Shown: positions 24,901-33,105, counted from the first letter of the stretch. The stretch is DNA of 64,000 nucleotides from Pelomonas sp052436255 (GCA_052436255.1 JBQVNP010000009.1:16831-80830); one strand, 5' to 3'. Translations and numbers: made by a program. The notes: generated from the letters alone by a model not told the origin.

Positions 24901-24992
24901 CACAGTTTGCTCAGGGCGCGCCGTTCTACGACGTCACCCAGGGCGACTGGCGCGGTCGTTACGCGAGCGTGCGTCTGACGCTGGACTGGTAG
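21981..24992 (+). CDS. TonB-dependent receptor with STN signalling domain (lasso-peptide receptor candidate)
   Basis: 1003 aa outer-membrane transporter. The signal peptide (MRRFKPSRLLSRHG... ending about AFAAEPP) is followed by an STN domain (about 40-115, IEQPSQGMAQGLQAIGRQTN, VSGRLSPIEAIKAALQGSG), a plug domain (RVEVTGSRLKRIDAEGPAPV onward, with GTVQLRGLPLGSTLVLVNGR and VEVVPLGSSAVYGGDALAGV) and a beta-barrel ending in RYASVRLTLDW with the C-terminal aromatic. The STN domain signals to FecR. Placed directly before the isopeptidase gene, as in isopeptidase-type lasso clusters, it is the candidate importer of the lasso peptide; that ligand is inferred from context. Confidence 0.93.
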   Translation: MRRFKPSRLLSRHGALPLGTCLSILLGFSSAFAAEPPRAARYAIEQPSQGMAQGLQAIGRQTNTSVLFEPETVAGRVTRRVSGRLSPIEAIKAALQGSGMTAELMPNGAVVVKPAPPAAVLPAGSAPSSTPPDTQGGQPGNAGQRTAAGAAVDVTGALPAGEVRGLQELTRVEVTGSRLKRIDAEGPAPVNVYTREDLHRSGQPNLQRFLASLTEVSASTGEGGFGTTLGQGTVQLRGLPLGSTLVLVNGRKVQGVGSFTGSVFNLNLIPMAAIERVEVVPLGSSAVYGGDALAGVVNVILKQSVSGPSLSMRFGSGSGYSDGSVSVATGGRSADGEFLIMGSYSRSSPLSMKERDFFKDADYRRFGGADERLNYCAPGTVSSVAGNLPGLNSNVAGIPQSVSGQHLKVSDFQATAGTQNLCNIWTTGGGVALFHGYETLALHALGEHKLFGSWSAFTELTYTRDRMSARDLGLRLGNVSVPAANPFNPFGVDVTVTASLGAENGTEGLSRQTNFTRALVGVRGDLGGGWDAELTASTTSDRGGSQSWNEAFNATALTAALASTNPATSLNPFTSGRVASDEVLRGIWSDNRRRSVGRKDQVSGQVRGSLLRLPAGSVESVVGAEASRDAYDVSSTSETHGSRRSAAAYGELRAPLFRGGGEGAAGWNLAALTLAARRDHYSDFGSANTYQGGLELRPTRSLLIRASAANSFKPPTILQTHVNDVVYQASIFRLVDPARGGQAITSGTVVRTANPDLAPERGQARGIGAVWEPEGGHGTRLSITHWQMRIRDMIAVLATQSALDHENLFPGLVARSPSVNGQPGVVTSVKSTEVNFGRLDTSGTDLDIAYVAKTSIGKMTASIGATRTGEYDVVLAPGAAIVNRFDRRFRDFWAPCWKGRLSFGLDRGAWNVGLTSRYLGGYKDIGTSERGLGNFWIHDLGGSVDLKKLWPDLLSGFRTASVGASVANLTDREPQFAQGAPFYDVTQGDWRGRYASVRLTLDW

Positions 24993-25089
24993 TCCGCCAG
25001 ACCGACTCCTCCCTCCTCCATTCGTAACGCGGCCACCCTGCCCAAGCGCGGGGAGGTGGGCCGCGCCTTTGCCCAGAAGTAGTTTCACT

Positions 25090-27411
25090 ATGCGCCTCTA
25101 CCTTCTCGCAGTCGTTGCCTCCATCGTCACCGCTGCGTTCACTTCCGTCACCGCCCAGACTGCGGTCGGGCCGACTGTCCGGGACGTCGTCGAGTTCAAG
25201 ACCATCGTCTGGCCCGTCGCGCACGACGCCGAGGGGCTGCGCCAGCAGACTTCTCCAGATGGCAGCCGCGGCTTCATCGTCACCCGCAAGGCCGACGTGA
25301 AGGCGGACGTCAACCGATACGAGATCGTGATGCTGAACCTCGCGCCCGCGCGACTTGCAGACCGCCGGCCTGTGCCGCCGGAGGTGGTGTTCGGGTTCGA
25401 TGCCAAGAAGGACAACGAATCCGGCTATCCGGCTCTCGCCCAGGCGCAGTGGGCGGACGACCGGACCCTGGTGTTCCGGGCCAAGATCAAGGACCACGTC
25501 TACCAGATTTACAGCCTCGATCTGCCGACGGGCAAGGTCGTGCAGCTGACGAACGCAGCGACACCGATCGAGTCATTCGCCACCTCGCGCGATCTGAAGC
25601 GCGTGGTGTATCTCGTGCAGGCTCCCAACCCGCCCATGAAGGACGGCTCGCGCAGCATCGTCGTCGGCAACCAGTGGTTCCGCGCCGCCCTCTATGGCCA
25701 GCAGGACGTTCGCCAGCAGAACCGGAAGTACCGCTTCTATGTGGAGGACGTCGGGACCGGCAAGCCGGCTCGCCCCCTGGGCGAGCCCTTCCTGCAGGCC
25801 AACGCTGGCTTCCCCGCTGCCAACATATCGCCTGACGGCCGTTGGGCCATCTTGCCAAGGTACGAGCGAGAACGGACGTTGGCGTGGAGTCGCCAGTACC
25901 CCGTCGTCCGCGAGATCGCGCAGGAATTCGGCCCGGCGCTGAAGCGAGACCCGCTCGGCTACTTCAATGGCGCCATGGCGTACACGGCCAGGCGGATGGT
26001 GGCCTGGCGCTTGGAGGATGCGCGCGAGCAGACCATCCTGGATGCGCCGGACGACTGCTTGCCCGGCGGGCTGCAGTCCCGCCGCGACAAGGTCTGGTTG
26101 TCCTCAGGAAAGTCCGTGGTGTTGGCCGGTACCCATCTGCCGATCGCTGCAGGGAGCAAGGCGTCGTCGGCGTCGCATGTCGTCGAGTACTGGCCCGACA
26201 GCGGCCGATGGTCGATCGTGGCGAAGCTCAGCGAACGGCTGGACAGCGCCGTCGGGTTCGGCGACAGGATCGAGGTCGTTGAGGGCGGCCGGCCGCGGCA
26301 GTTTGAGCGCAGCGACGGAGCGTGGCGGGAGGTCGCCTCGATCCCGCTGGCATCGAAGGCGGCTTGGCGTTTGAAGGTGCGCGAGAGCGTCAATGAGCCG
26401 CCCGATGTGTTTGCGGAAGGGCCTGCTGGCCAGGCCGTTCGGCTGACGACGCTCAACCCGCACTTCGATACGAATACCTGGGGAGCCGTCTCGACCTACA
26501 CCTGGCGCGATGCCAAGGATCGGCAGTGGCATGGTGGTCTCATGGCGCCGAGCGACGCAACGCCCGGCAAACGTTTGCCCCTGGTCATCGAGGCATACAA
26601 CTACTTCCCGGAGAACTTCTACATCGCGGGATCCAACGGTGCAAAGCGAGCTGCAACCAGCGCGTTTCCGGGGCGGGCGTTGCTTCGCGAAGGGGTGCTG
26701 GTGTTGGTCATGCCTGTCCACACGAAGAAGACGCCCTTCAAGGATGACGCCGATCAGAGTCGGCTGTTCAACGAAGGTGTCCGTGGCGCTGTCGAGCAGC
26801 TCGTGAGGGAAGGGCGCGTCGACCCTGACCGCGTGGGGATCATCGGGTGGAGCATGAGCGGCGAGAAGCTCCTGAACCTCATCACCTTCTCCGATCTGCC
26901 CATCCGCGCAGCGACCATCGCTGACGGGGACTCCAACACACTGTTCTCGTACACGATCACCTACAGCTTCACCGATTACACGTGGGGTCATAAGGAGGCC
27001 GTGAACCGAGGCATCCCTGCTCGCCCGAACCTGGACAACTGGGTCAGGACCGATCCCTCGTTGAACACCGACTGCATCAAGGCCGCGCTGCGCATCGAGA
27101 CGTATGGAGCTGCCGTGCACAACCACTGGGACATCTACGCGCTCTTGCGGCGGCAGTACAAGCCTGCGGACATGATCCTCATCCCTGATGGATCACACGG
27201 CCTAGCGACGCCGAGCGAGCGCATGATTTCGCTGCAAGGGAACGTCGACTGGTTCCGGTTCTGGTTGAAGGGCGAGAAGCGCAATGGCGAGTTGCTCGCC
27301 ACGGAAACCGATGGATCGTTGCGCGCGCAGTATGAGTCTTGGGATCAGATGGCGACTTTGAAGCAGGCCGACGACAAGCGTCCCCGGTGTCCGCTGAAGA
27401 GCGTGGGCTGA
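25090..27411 (+). CDS. Lasso-peptide isopeptidase (prolyl-oligopeptidase fold)
   Basis: 773 aa from the ATG at 25090, which opens into a signal peptide (MRLYLLAVVASIVTAAFTSV); a TTG at 25069 would add 7 residues. An N-terminal beta-propeller-like region with WD-type repeats (about 30-430) precedes an alpha/beta-hydrolase domain: nucleophile motif GWSMSG (Ser588), His703 in PDGSHGL, and Glu670 in RIETYG or Asp681 in NHWDIY as the acid. The spacing of Ser, Glu and His resembles AtxE-type isopeptidases, which cut the macrolactam bond of lasso peptides. The signal peptide implies periplasmic action after TonB import. The neighbouring lasso biosynthesis genes make this the best assignment; a generic S9 peptidase is the alternative. 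Confidence 0.85.
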   Translation: MRLYLLAVVASIVTAAFTSVTAQTAVGPTVRDVVEFKTIVWPVAHDAEGLRQQTSPDGSRGFIVTRKADVKADVNRYEIVMLNLAPARLADRRPVPPEVVFGFDAKKDNESGYPALAQAQWADDRTLVFRAKIKDHVYQIYSLDLPTGKVVQLTNAATPIESFATSRDLKRVVYLVQAPNPPMKDGSRSIVVGNQWFRAALYGQQDVRQQNRKYRFYVEDVGTGKPARPLGEPFLQANAGFPAANISPDGRWAILPRYERERTLAWSRQYPVVREIAQEFGPALKRDPLGYFNGAMAYTARRMVAWRLEDAREQTILDAPDDCLPGGLQSRRDKVWLSSGKSVVLAGTHLPIAAGSKASSASHVVEYWPDSGRWSIVAKLSERLDSAVGFGDRIEVVEGGRPRQFERSDGAWREVASIPLASKAAWRLKVRESVNEPPDVFAEGPAGQAVRLTTLNPHFDTNTWGAVSTYTWRDAKDRQWHGGLMAPSDATPGKRLPLVIEAYNYFPENFYIAGSNGAKRAATSAFPGRALLREGVLVLVMPVHTKKTPFKDDADQSRLFNEGVRGAVEQLVREGRVDPDRVGIIGWSMSGEKLLNLITFSDLPIRAATIADGDSNTLFSYTITYSFTDYTWGHKEAVNRGIPARPNLDNWVRTDPSLNTDCIKAALRIETYGAAVHNHWDIYALLRRQYKPADMILIPDGSHGLATPSERMISLQGNVDWFRFWLKGEKRNGELLATETDGSLRAQYESWDQMATLKQADDKRPRCPLKSVG

Positions 27412-27444
27412 TCCGCGCTATGTAGCGCCCACTACCTTGTGTCG

Positions 27445-27476
27445 GCAGAGCGGCGCGCAGGGGCGTGCCGTTCTGC
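27445..27476 (+). terminator. Hairpin between isopeptidase and hydrolase genes
   Basis: GCAGAGCGGC (27445-27454) pairs with GCCGTTCTGC (27467-27476) with one mismatch and a 12-base loop. No T-run follows, so it may be a processing or attenuation hairpin instead of a full terminator. Confidence 0.4.
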
Positions 27477-27518
27477 TTGCTGATACGCTCCCGCGGACAA
27501 GACGATTAGGGGAGCGAT

Positions 27519-28568
27519 ATGAGGCGTTGGAGGCTCGCAGTAGTTGGCAGTGCGATCGGTTTCTTCTTCGTGGGCGCGCAAGCCTACGAGCTCAATCCCG
27601 TCGAAGATAAGTATCGATGGGACGGCGACAGGACCCACTGGAAATGGGTGGCGGATCCAATGCACGAGGAACTGACCTTGCGTGCACGCGCCTGCGCCGC
27701 CGGTCATGAAGCATCGAAGCCGGAAGATGTTCGTTGTGGCATGTCGCCATCCGTGCCAGCGGGCCATCATCGCGGGCACAAGCATGATTCGCTCGTTAGA
27801 GGCGTGTGGTGGAACGACGATCCGAACCAGTTGCTGTTCGCCCTGCGCCAAGCGGAATGGGCCGCGTGGATGCTGGATGGCGAGCACATAGCGACACACA
27901 AGCGCAACCTGCGCGGCAAATCGGCCAAGATCGACAAGACCTACTACATCAACTACCGGAGTCACTATGGCGATCTGCAGTTCCTGCATGCCATGGCGAG
28001 CGGCGACAAGGTTGATCCTCGGACTACGCAGCAGAACATCCTGACCTGGGCGGAGTTCACCTACAAGGTCGCGATCGGCTCGATAGGCACCGAATCAACG
28101 CTGGGCCAAGTGGAGGTGCCAGGCTTCGGTGAGTTCTTCGGGCACCTCAATGGATGGTCGGTTTCATACCTCTTCGCGCCGAAGTACCTGCTGAGGTCCG
28201 GCGAGCACTTCAACCAGATGGCGCTGGGGTCGCTTCTGCATGTGATCCAGGATTCCTTCTCTGCGGCGCACGTGGAGCGCGTCTTCAAAGCAACCGAAGC
28301 TTGCCCACGCGGCAGGGTGATCCGCTTCAACACGTACGTTGGTCAAGTGAAATCGGCCCACAAGGCGGCTGACGTGCGGATCGCTTGGCTGGACCAAAAG
28401 TACGGTGACTTCCAGGGGCCCATCGATGCGAGCGCGGCACTGTTGTCGCTCGCATCTCGGAAAGCTGACTGGGAGAAGGAGGTCAAGCCGTACCTGGAGA
28501 ACGCTGTGTTCTGCCTCGGCAATGATGCAGAGCCATCGAATCACGGGGGCTTCAATCAACATCGTTGA
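27519..28568 (+). CDS. Secreted zinc phospholipase C/nuclease-like protein
   Basis: 349 aa with a signal peptide (MRRWRLAVVGSAIGFFFVGA, cleavage about QA-YEL). Candidate metal ligands follow the zinc-dependent phospholipase C / P1-nuclease arrangement: His49 (DPMHEEL), Asp100/101 (WWNDD), His149 and His157 (SHYGDLQFLHAM), then His241-x3-Asp245-x5-His251 (HVIQDSFSAAH), the same spacing as the H-D-H trio of Bacillus cereus PLC, and His281-x3-Asp285. This assignment rests on the motif spacing, so substrate is unknown (phospholipid, nucleic acid or other phosphoester). It lies 107 bp after the isopeptidase on the same strand and only 6 bp from the convergent exporter gene. Good Shine-Dalgarno (GGGGAG) upstream. 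Confidence 0.55.
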   Translation: MRRWRLAVVGSAIGFFFVGAQAYELNPVEDKYRWDGDRTHWKWVADPMHEELTLRARACAAGHEASKPEDVRCGMSPSVPAGHHRGHKHDSLVRGVWWNDDPNQLLFALRQAEWAAWMLDGEHIATHKRNLRGKSAKIDKTYYINYRSHYGDLQFLHAMASGDKVDPRTTQQNILTWAEFTYKVAIGSIGTESTLGQVEVPGFGEFFGHLNGWSVSYLFAPKYLLRSGEHFNQMALGSLLHVIQDSFSAAHVERVFKATEACPRGRVIRFNTYVGQVKSAHKAADVRIAWLDQKYGDFQGPIDASAALLSLASRKADWEKEVKPYLENAVFCLGNDAEPSNHGGFNQHR

Positions 28569-28574
28569 TCCGAG

Positions 28575-30359
28575 CTACGCAGCAGCGCCCTCTGCCTGGT
28601 ACCGCCAGAGCCGCGCGTAGAGTCCCTGCCTTGCCAGCAGATCCTCGTGCGTGCCTTGCTCGCAGATCCGTCCCTGGTCCATCACGACGATCTGGTCGGC
28701 GTGCATCACTGTCGACAGGTGGTGAGCGACGATCAGCGTCGTGCAGCCTTCAGTGGCCCGGCGCAGAGCCAGCAACACTTCGGACTCTGTCCGGCCGTCC
28801 AGTGCTGACGTGGGCTCATCCAGCAGGAACACAGAGGGCTTGCGCACCAGCGCGCGTGCGATCGCCACGCGCTGGCGCTCGCCACCGGAAAGCTTGAGCC
28901 CCCTGTCGCCGACCAGCGTTCGGTACCCCTCGGGCAGTGAATCAATGACGGCGTCGAGCTGCGCGGCGCTGGTGGCGCGCTCCATCGTCCCGGGCGCCAG
29001 GTCGGGTGCGGCCAGGGTGATGTTCTCAGCGATCGACATGTGAAGGAGAGGGGTGTCCTGCGGCACCAGTGCCATCTGCGTGCGCAGCTGTCGAAGCGGC
29101 ATGGTGTCGATGGGGATGCCGTCTAGCAGGATGCGGCCTCGTTGCGGCACGTACAGGCGCAGCAAAAGCTTTAACAGTGAGGACTTGCCTGAGCCGCTGG
29201 GGCCCACCAGGGCAACGGTGGAGCCCGCGCTGATCGCCAGGTTGAGGTCATGGATCACGGGCTTGTCGGGCTCGTAGCCGAAGGCCAAACCTTCGAAGCG
29301 GATGGCTGGAGGGCGAAGCAGCGAGGTTGGCGGCCGCGCTGCGGTCTTGGGCTCAGCTTCAGACTCCCGGCTCTCGTGCAGGATATCCAACGCTGGCCTC
29401 AAGAAGCCCAGTGCACGCACCAGGTCTCGAACTGCGGACCCGATGGCTTCAACCGGTCGCACCATCTGGATCAGATAGACGGTGCTGAGAACGAAGTCTC
29501 CGAGGGTCAAGGCCCCGCTCTTCACGCCGTTCGTAGCGATGAACAGGCAGCTACCCATCGAGACTGCGAAGACAGCGGTCGCAGCTAGGGCCGTGAATGC
29601 GCTGACCCGGTAGTACGCCGTCCAGCGCTCCACAAGCGAGGTGGCAGCGCCGGCCAGTGACCGCTGGGCGGCGTTCTCGGCGCCAAAGCAGCGAAGGACC
29701 TCAACGCTGGCCATACCCTCGGCGAGCTGGCCGTGAACCGCCAAGCTGGCCGCGGTGACTTCTCTGGCATGGTTGTTCAGCCGTCTGGCGCCGATGGCGA
29801 ACACCACGAAGTACAGCAGCCCGCTCGCGCCGAACAGCGCGAGCAGGGCGGGTTGTCCAAGTCCTGCCAGCACAACCAGCATGACCGCCAGCTCGACGAC
29901 GACCGGCGCGACACTTTGAATGAGATGCGTCAGGATCAGTTGCGTGCCTGCGCAGGCGAGGTCAAGGCTATGAATCAGCTCGCCCGTGCGTCGTTTGAGC
30001 AGGCCACCGAGTGGCAAATGCAGCACATGGTCGAAGAAGCGGTGACGCAATGCTGCGACCAGCGGCTGGTCGATCTTGCTGACGAGCCACGGCCGGACAT
30101 CTCCTAGGATGCGGCCGGTACCTAGCGCCGCGACATAGATTGCGCCCGCGGCCATCAAGAGCGTGTCGAAGCCGTCACCGGTTGAACTGGTGTGTGCGGC
30201 TGTATCAACCAACTGCTTCAGCGCGAGCGGAGCAAGGGCCGTCAGGGCGCCGCCCGCGAACACGATGAGCATCGCGGCGACGATCAGCAAGCGGAGGCGA
30301 TGGTCAGTCAGCTCCGCAAGCAGGCGCAATGCAGGCCGTATGCGGTGCTGGCCCAGCAT
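28575..30359 (-). CDS. Lasso-peptide ABC exporter (D protein)
   Basis: 594 aa half-transporter: an N-terminal domain with six membrane helices (about 20-310) and an ATPase domain with Walker A VGPSGSGKSS (385-394), Q-loop LVPQDTPLL, signature LSGGERQRVAIARALV and Walker B FLLDEPTSALD (about 511-521). There is no C39 peptidase domain, as expected when the leader is removed by the B protein. It is the last gene of the minus-strand operon A-B-C-D, 14 bp after the cyclase, and presumably exports the mature lasso peptide and gives self-immunity. Confidence 0.9.
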   Translation of the reverse strand: MLGQHRIRPALRLLAELTDHRLRLLIVAAMLIVFAGGALTALAPLALKQLVDTAAHTSSTGDGFDTLLMAAGAIYVAALGTGRILGDVRPWLVSKIDQPLVAALRHRFFDHVLHLPLGGLLKRRTGELIHSLDLACAGTQLILTHLIQSVAPVVVELAVMLVVLAGLGQPALLALFGASGLLYFVVFAIGARRLNNHAREVTAASLAVHGQLAEGMASVEVLRCFGAENAAQRSLAGAATSLVERWTAYYRVSAFTALAATAVFAVSMGSCLFIATNGVKSGALTLGDFVLSTVYLIQMVRPVEAIGSAVRDLVRALGFLRPALDILHESRESEAEPKTAARPPTSLLRPPAIRFEGLAFGYEPDKPVIHDLNLAISAGSTVALVGPSGSGKSSLLKLLLRLYVPQRGRILLDGIPIDTMPLRQLRTQMALVPQDTPLLHMSIAENITLAAPDLAPGTMERATSAAQLDAVIDSLPEGYRTLVGDRGLKLSGGERQRVAIARALVRKPSVFLLDEPTSALDGRTESEVLLALRRATEGCTTLIVAHHLSTVMHADQIVVMDQGRICEQGTHEDLLARQGLYARLWRYQAEGAAA

Positions 30360-30373
30360 GGCGGGTGCATCTG

Positions 30374-32194
30374 TCAGAAGAGCGTTGAGCGGCTGCCGCG
30401 TGAAACGCGGCGCAGCCAGGCCTCGATCGCGATGCAGGAGTGGATCTCAGACACGTACGCATCACCTTGTGTGGGACGCCGCTCCAGCGAGGCCTCGACG
30501 CGCTGGCGGTCGAGCAGGCCTCGTCGCACCAGCTGGCCATCGAGGAGGAGGCTTCTGGCAAGCGGCAGACTGCGCTGGAGGACGGCTGTGATGTGCTCCT
30601 CGGTGCCGCCCTTCGAGCGCCGTGAGGCGATTTCCGGCGGGATTCGGTCGGAGAAGGCATCTCTGGCCAGCGCCCGGCCACGACCGCCTCGTGTCAGCAC
30701 ATAGGTTGGCAGCCGCAGACTGAGCTCAAGCAGGGGCTGCGACATCAGCGGATGGACGAGCTCCGGCGATGCCGCTGGAGCGTAGGGGTTGTAGTAGTCG
30801 AAGGGGCAGATCAGCGCGCGCAGCTGCATCAGCTTCCCGATGGGTAGATCTGATCCCTCCATCAGGCCGGGATGGACAAAGCGTGAGGCTTGTCCGAGTG
30901 CGTTCGCGACGATGTCGGAAGGCATCAGCGCCAGGTACTGTCCTGCGTTGGTCAGCGCGCTCCGCTTGGTGAAGCGGTACTGGAAAGCCTCCCGCAGGGT
31001 CTGCCAGAAGGACACATGACCCAGTCGTGCAGCATCCAGCGTTGCCCCTAGAAAGCCTCGATCGAGCCCCCGCAGTTGGAGGTAGTCGGCGGCTGGCCAG
31101 GTGCACCGCACCTCCTCAAACAGCTGATCGCCGCCAGCGCCCGTGAATAGCGCCGATGCGCCTGCAGCGTTGGTGACCTCGGCGTCCATGCGGTCCGACC
31201 CCAGCCGGCCGATGTGGCTTCCCGGGACTGGGGTGAGGGCTGGGTCTGCGACCTGGTCGAGGTGGAAGTCGACGTCACGATGTCGTTCCACCAAGGTGCA
31301 CCCGACGCGGGTGGCGGCGAGCCGTGCATAGGCTCGCTCATCGCTGTCTGAACCGGGCGAGAAGTAGTTGAGGCAGGTAATGCCTGCCGTGGGCGGCCCG
31401 CAGTAGAAGCTGCCGAGGATGATGGCTGAGTCCACGCCGCCCGACAGTCGCAGCACGACGTCTCCATAGCAGGACAGCCAAGAGAGCACGCTCTGGGTCG
31501 TTGCTTCCTTTAGCAACTCGGCAGCCAGGGCGGGCTCCGGTTCGATCGGATGACGTGCGATGTCGACGGCGCGCCAGAGGGGAGTCGCCGCACGCTGTAG
31601 CGACGTCATGGAAGTCAGCTCGCCAGGCAGTACGTTCGTTACACCCTTGAGCGCCGTTTCTTGTGCGCCGAGCCGTCCGTACACAAGGACCGCTGCGATC
31701 GCATCCCAGTTGACCTCTGGTGGCGGTAGCTCCAGCAGTGCAGAGACATCCTCCAGCCATGAGAACGCGATCGACAAGCCGTCGAGCTCGAGGTGGAAGC
31801 ATGGCAGGGTTCCGGTGGGATCGCGCAGCACGCGGCCTTCGCCGGCCCACGAAGGCATGAAAGCTACCCAGCGCCCCCAGAACTGCTCGACCAACGCGCG
31901 GCCCTCAGACCGGACGATCTCATCGCCTTCCTGATCGGTCAGTTCAACGTCCTCGCCGGGGGCGGGCGAAGGATCTGCTCGACGAAACAGCCGTCCGAGC
32001 ACGACGCCGGCGTGAGATGGCAGCGTGTAGACGCCGTTGATGCCTCTTGTGTGACCCACCATGTAGACGCTGAATCCGGACGACGAGAAGGCGCGATGCC
32101 ATCCTCCGTCGATCAAGGTTCCCGTGAGCCTTCTGGCCAGTGCGTTCTGGCTTTCGTTGGCGGGTGCCCAACTGAATGCGATGTAGCGAAACAT
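30374..32194 (-). CDS. Lasso cyclase (asparagine-synthetase-like C protein)
   Basis: 606 aa. It activates the side-chain carboxylate of the acidic ring residue as an AMP ester and closes the macrolactam with the core N-terminus. The N-terminal glutaminase-like domain (about 1-190) starts MFRYIAF, lacking the catalytic Cys2 of true asparagine synthetase, as in lasso cyclases. The C-terminal synthetase domain has the PP-loop VVLRLSGGVDSAI (SGGVDS 251-256) and later FTGAGGDQLFEEV, then CPFDYYNPYAP and SRRSKGGTEEH. It lies 6 bp after the B gene and 14 bp before D, in the biosynthetic operon. Confidence 0.93.
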   Translation of the reverse strand: MFRYIAFSWAPANESQNALARRLTGTLIDGGWHRAFSSSGFSVYMVGHTRGINGVYTLPSHAGVVLGRLFRRADPSPAPGEDVELTDQEGDEIVRSEGRALVEQFWGRWVAFMPSWAGEGRVLRDPTGTLPCFHLELDGLSIAFSWLEDVSALLELPPPEVNWDAIAAVLVYGRLGAQETALKGVTNVLPGELTSMTSLQRAATPLWRAVDIARHPIEPEPALAAELLKEATTQSVLSWLSCYGDVVLRLSGGVDSAIILGSFYCGPPTAGITCLNYFSPGSDSDERAYARLAATRVGCTLVERHRDVDFHLDQVADPALTPVPGSHIGRLGSDRMDAEVTNAAGASALFTGAGGDQLFEEVRCTWPAADYLQLRGLDRGFLGATLDAARLGHVSFWQTLREAFQYRFTKRSALTNAGQYLALMPSDIVANALGQASRFVHPGLMEGSDLPIGKLMQLRALICPFDYYNPYAPAASPELVHPLMSQPLLELSLRLPTYVLTRGGRGRALARDAFSDRIPPEIASRRSKGGTEEHITAVLQRSLPLARSLLLDGQLVRRGLLDRQRVEASLERRPTQGDAYVSEIHSCIAIEAWLRRVSRGSRSTLF

Positions 32195-32200
32195 CGCTGA

Positions 32201-32929
32201 TCACACGACCAGGATGGGCGTGAAGCCCCGCACGTACTCGTGGGTGTCGTTGAGTACAAGGTCGCCTGACTGCACCCAAGAGTGCGCGGCGAAGGGTCGA
32301 GTCCTCACGCCGACGACCCAGCTGGCATACAGCTTCTCTGCGGCCAGGAAACGCAGCAGCGTCAGAGAGTCGTGCAGGCACTTGTCGTGCGAGGTGATGA
32401 CCACGGGGCGCATGCGCAGGTACCAGGCGCTGGCTCTTCTCAGCGCGCCTACCTGCTCGTCATCGGTCTTCATCCCCCTCGCAGGACGCAGAGCGCGTAC
32501 GCTGCAAGCGATGGTGGCCATGCTGTGTCGCTTGAGCCAGTGCGTTGTGAGGAGCGCTGCATAGGCAAGGCCGAGGAACCTGCGCCACGGGACGCCCGGC
32601 GATGGCACATGCTCACCGTGGGACAGGCTGTTGCGCGGCGATGCGAGCGCTTCGTGGGCGGGTGCTGGCAACGACGCTGGAACCAGCAGGGCCTGATCGC
32701 GCAGATGGCCAATCCAGTGATCAACCCCGTTGCTCGCGGGTTCGACTTGGTCGAGATCTTTGGCGGGCCAGCCGGCGATCCTTGCGGACAGGGCGGCCAT
32801 GAGGGGGCCACCCGCGCCGATGTACTTGTCTCTTTGGAGGTCGAGCAGGATCACCTGTCCGTCGACGTGGCACGCGCGCACATGATCGGCAAGGCGATAT
32901 TCCGGCTGAATCGGTGTTGTCGTTGGCAT
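32201..32929 (-). CDS. Lasso B protein: fused RRE and leader peptidase
   Basis: 242 aa. The N-terminal PqqD-like recognition element (about 8-85; YRLADHVRACHVDGQVILLD, GGPLMAALSARIAGW) binds the leader. The C-terminal transglutaminase-like protease has Cys184 (SHDKCLHDSLTLLRFL), His216 (PFAAHSWVQ) and Asp228 (LNDTHEYVRGF). The 32- and 12-residue spacings equal those of the McjB triad as I know it. It removes the 20-residue leader in an ATP-assisted reaction. The fused form is usual in proteobacteria. It lies about 57 bp after the precursor. Confidence 0.94.
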   Translation of the reverse strand: MPTTTPIQPEYRLADHVRACHVDGQVILLDLQRDKYIGAGGPLMAALSARIAGWPAKDLDQVEPASNGVDHWIGHLRDQALLVPASLPAPAHEALASPRNSLSHGEHVPSPGVPWRRFLGLAYAALLTTHWLKRHSMATIACSVRALRPARGMKTDDEQVGALRRASAWYLRMRPVVITSHDKCLHDSLTLLRFLAAEKLYASWVVGVRTRPFAAHSWVQSGDLVLNDTHEYVRGFTPILVV

Positions 32930-32985
32930 GGTGATCCTGCTAGGCGTGCAGCTTGTCGCCGCACGCCGTTTCTGCTGCCGGGGGA

Positions 32986-33105
32986 TCAGAACTGCTTGTA
33001 GATCCCGACCTGGTTGTCTTCAACCCGCGGCAGGTCGGGCTGACCCTTGGTTTCTTCCTTGGCGTCGCCCAGGTCCACGATCTCCAGTTGCGGTGCTTCG
33101 TTCAT
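32986..33105 (-). CDS. Lasso-peptide precursor (A gene)
   Basis: 39 aa, too short for ordinary gene calling. The ATG at 33105 has a strong Shine-Dalgarno (AAGGAG, 6 bp upstream). The leader (1-20) shows the recognition pattern Pro5, Leu7, Gly13-Asp14-Ala15 (LGDAKEETK) with the required Thr19 at position -2. The core is residues 21-39, GQPDLPRVEDNQVGIYKQF: Gly1 is the ring nucleophile and Glu9 the only acidic residue at positions 7-9, giving a 9-residue ring and a 10-residue tail with bulky Ile15, Tyr16 and Lys17 as possible plugs. The G-x-P-x-L-x-x-x-E-D-N pattern recalls rubrivinodin of Rubrivivax. Followed by B, C and D on the same strand. Confidence 0.92.
   Translation of the reverse strand: MNEAPQLEIVDLGDAKEETKGQPDLPRVEDNQVGIYKQF

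Noticed and set aside
23904..25088. 394-aa minus-strand frame inside the TonB receptor
   Set aside because: Overlaps a full TonB receptor; no recognisable domain or ribosome site.
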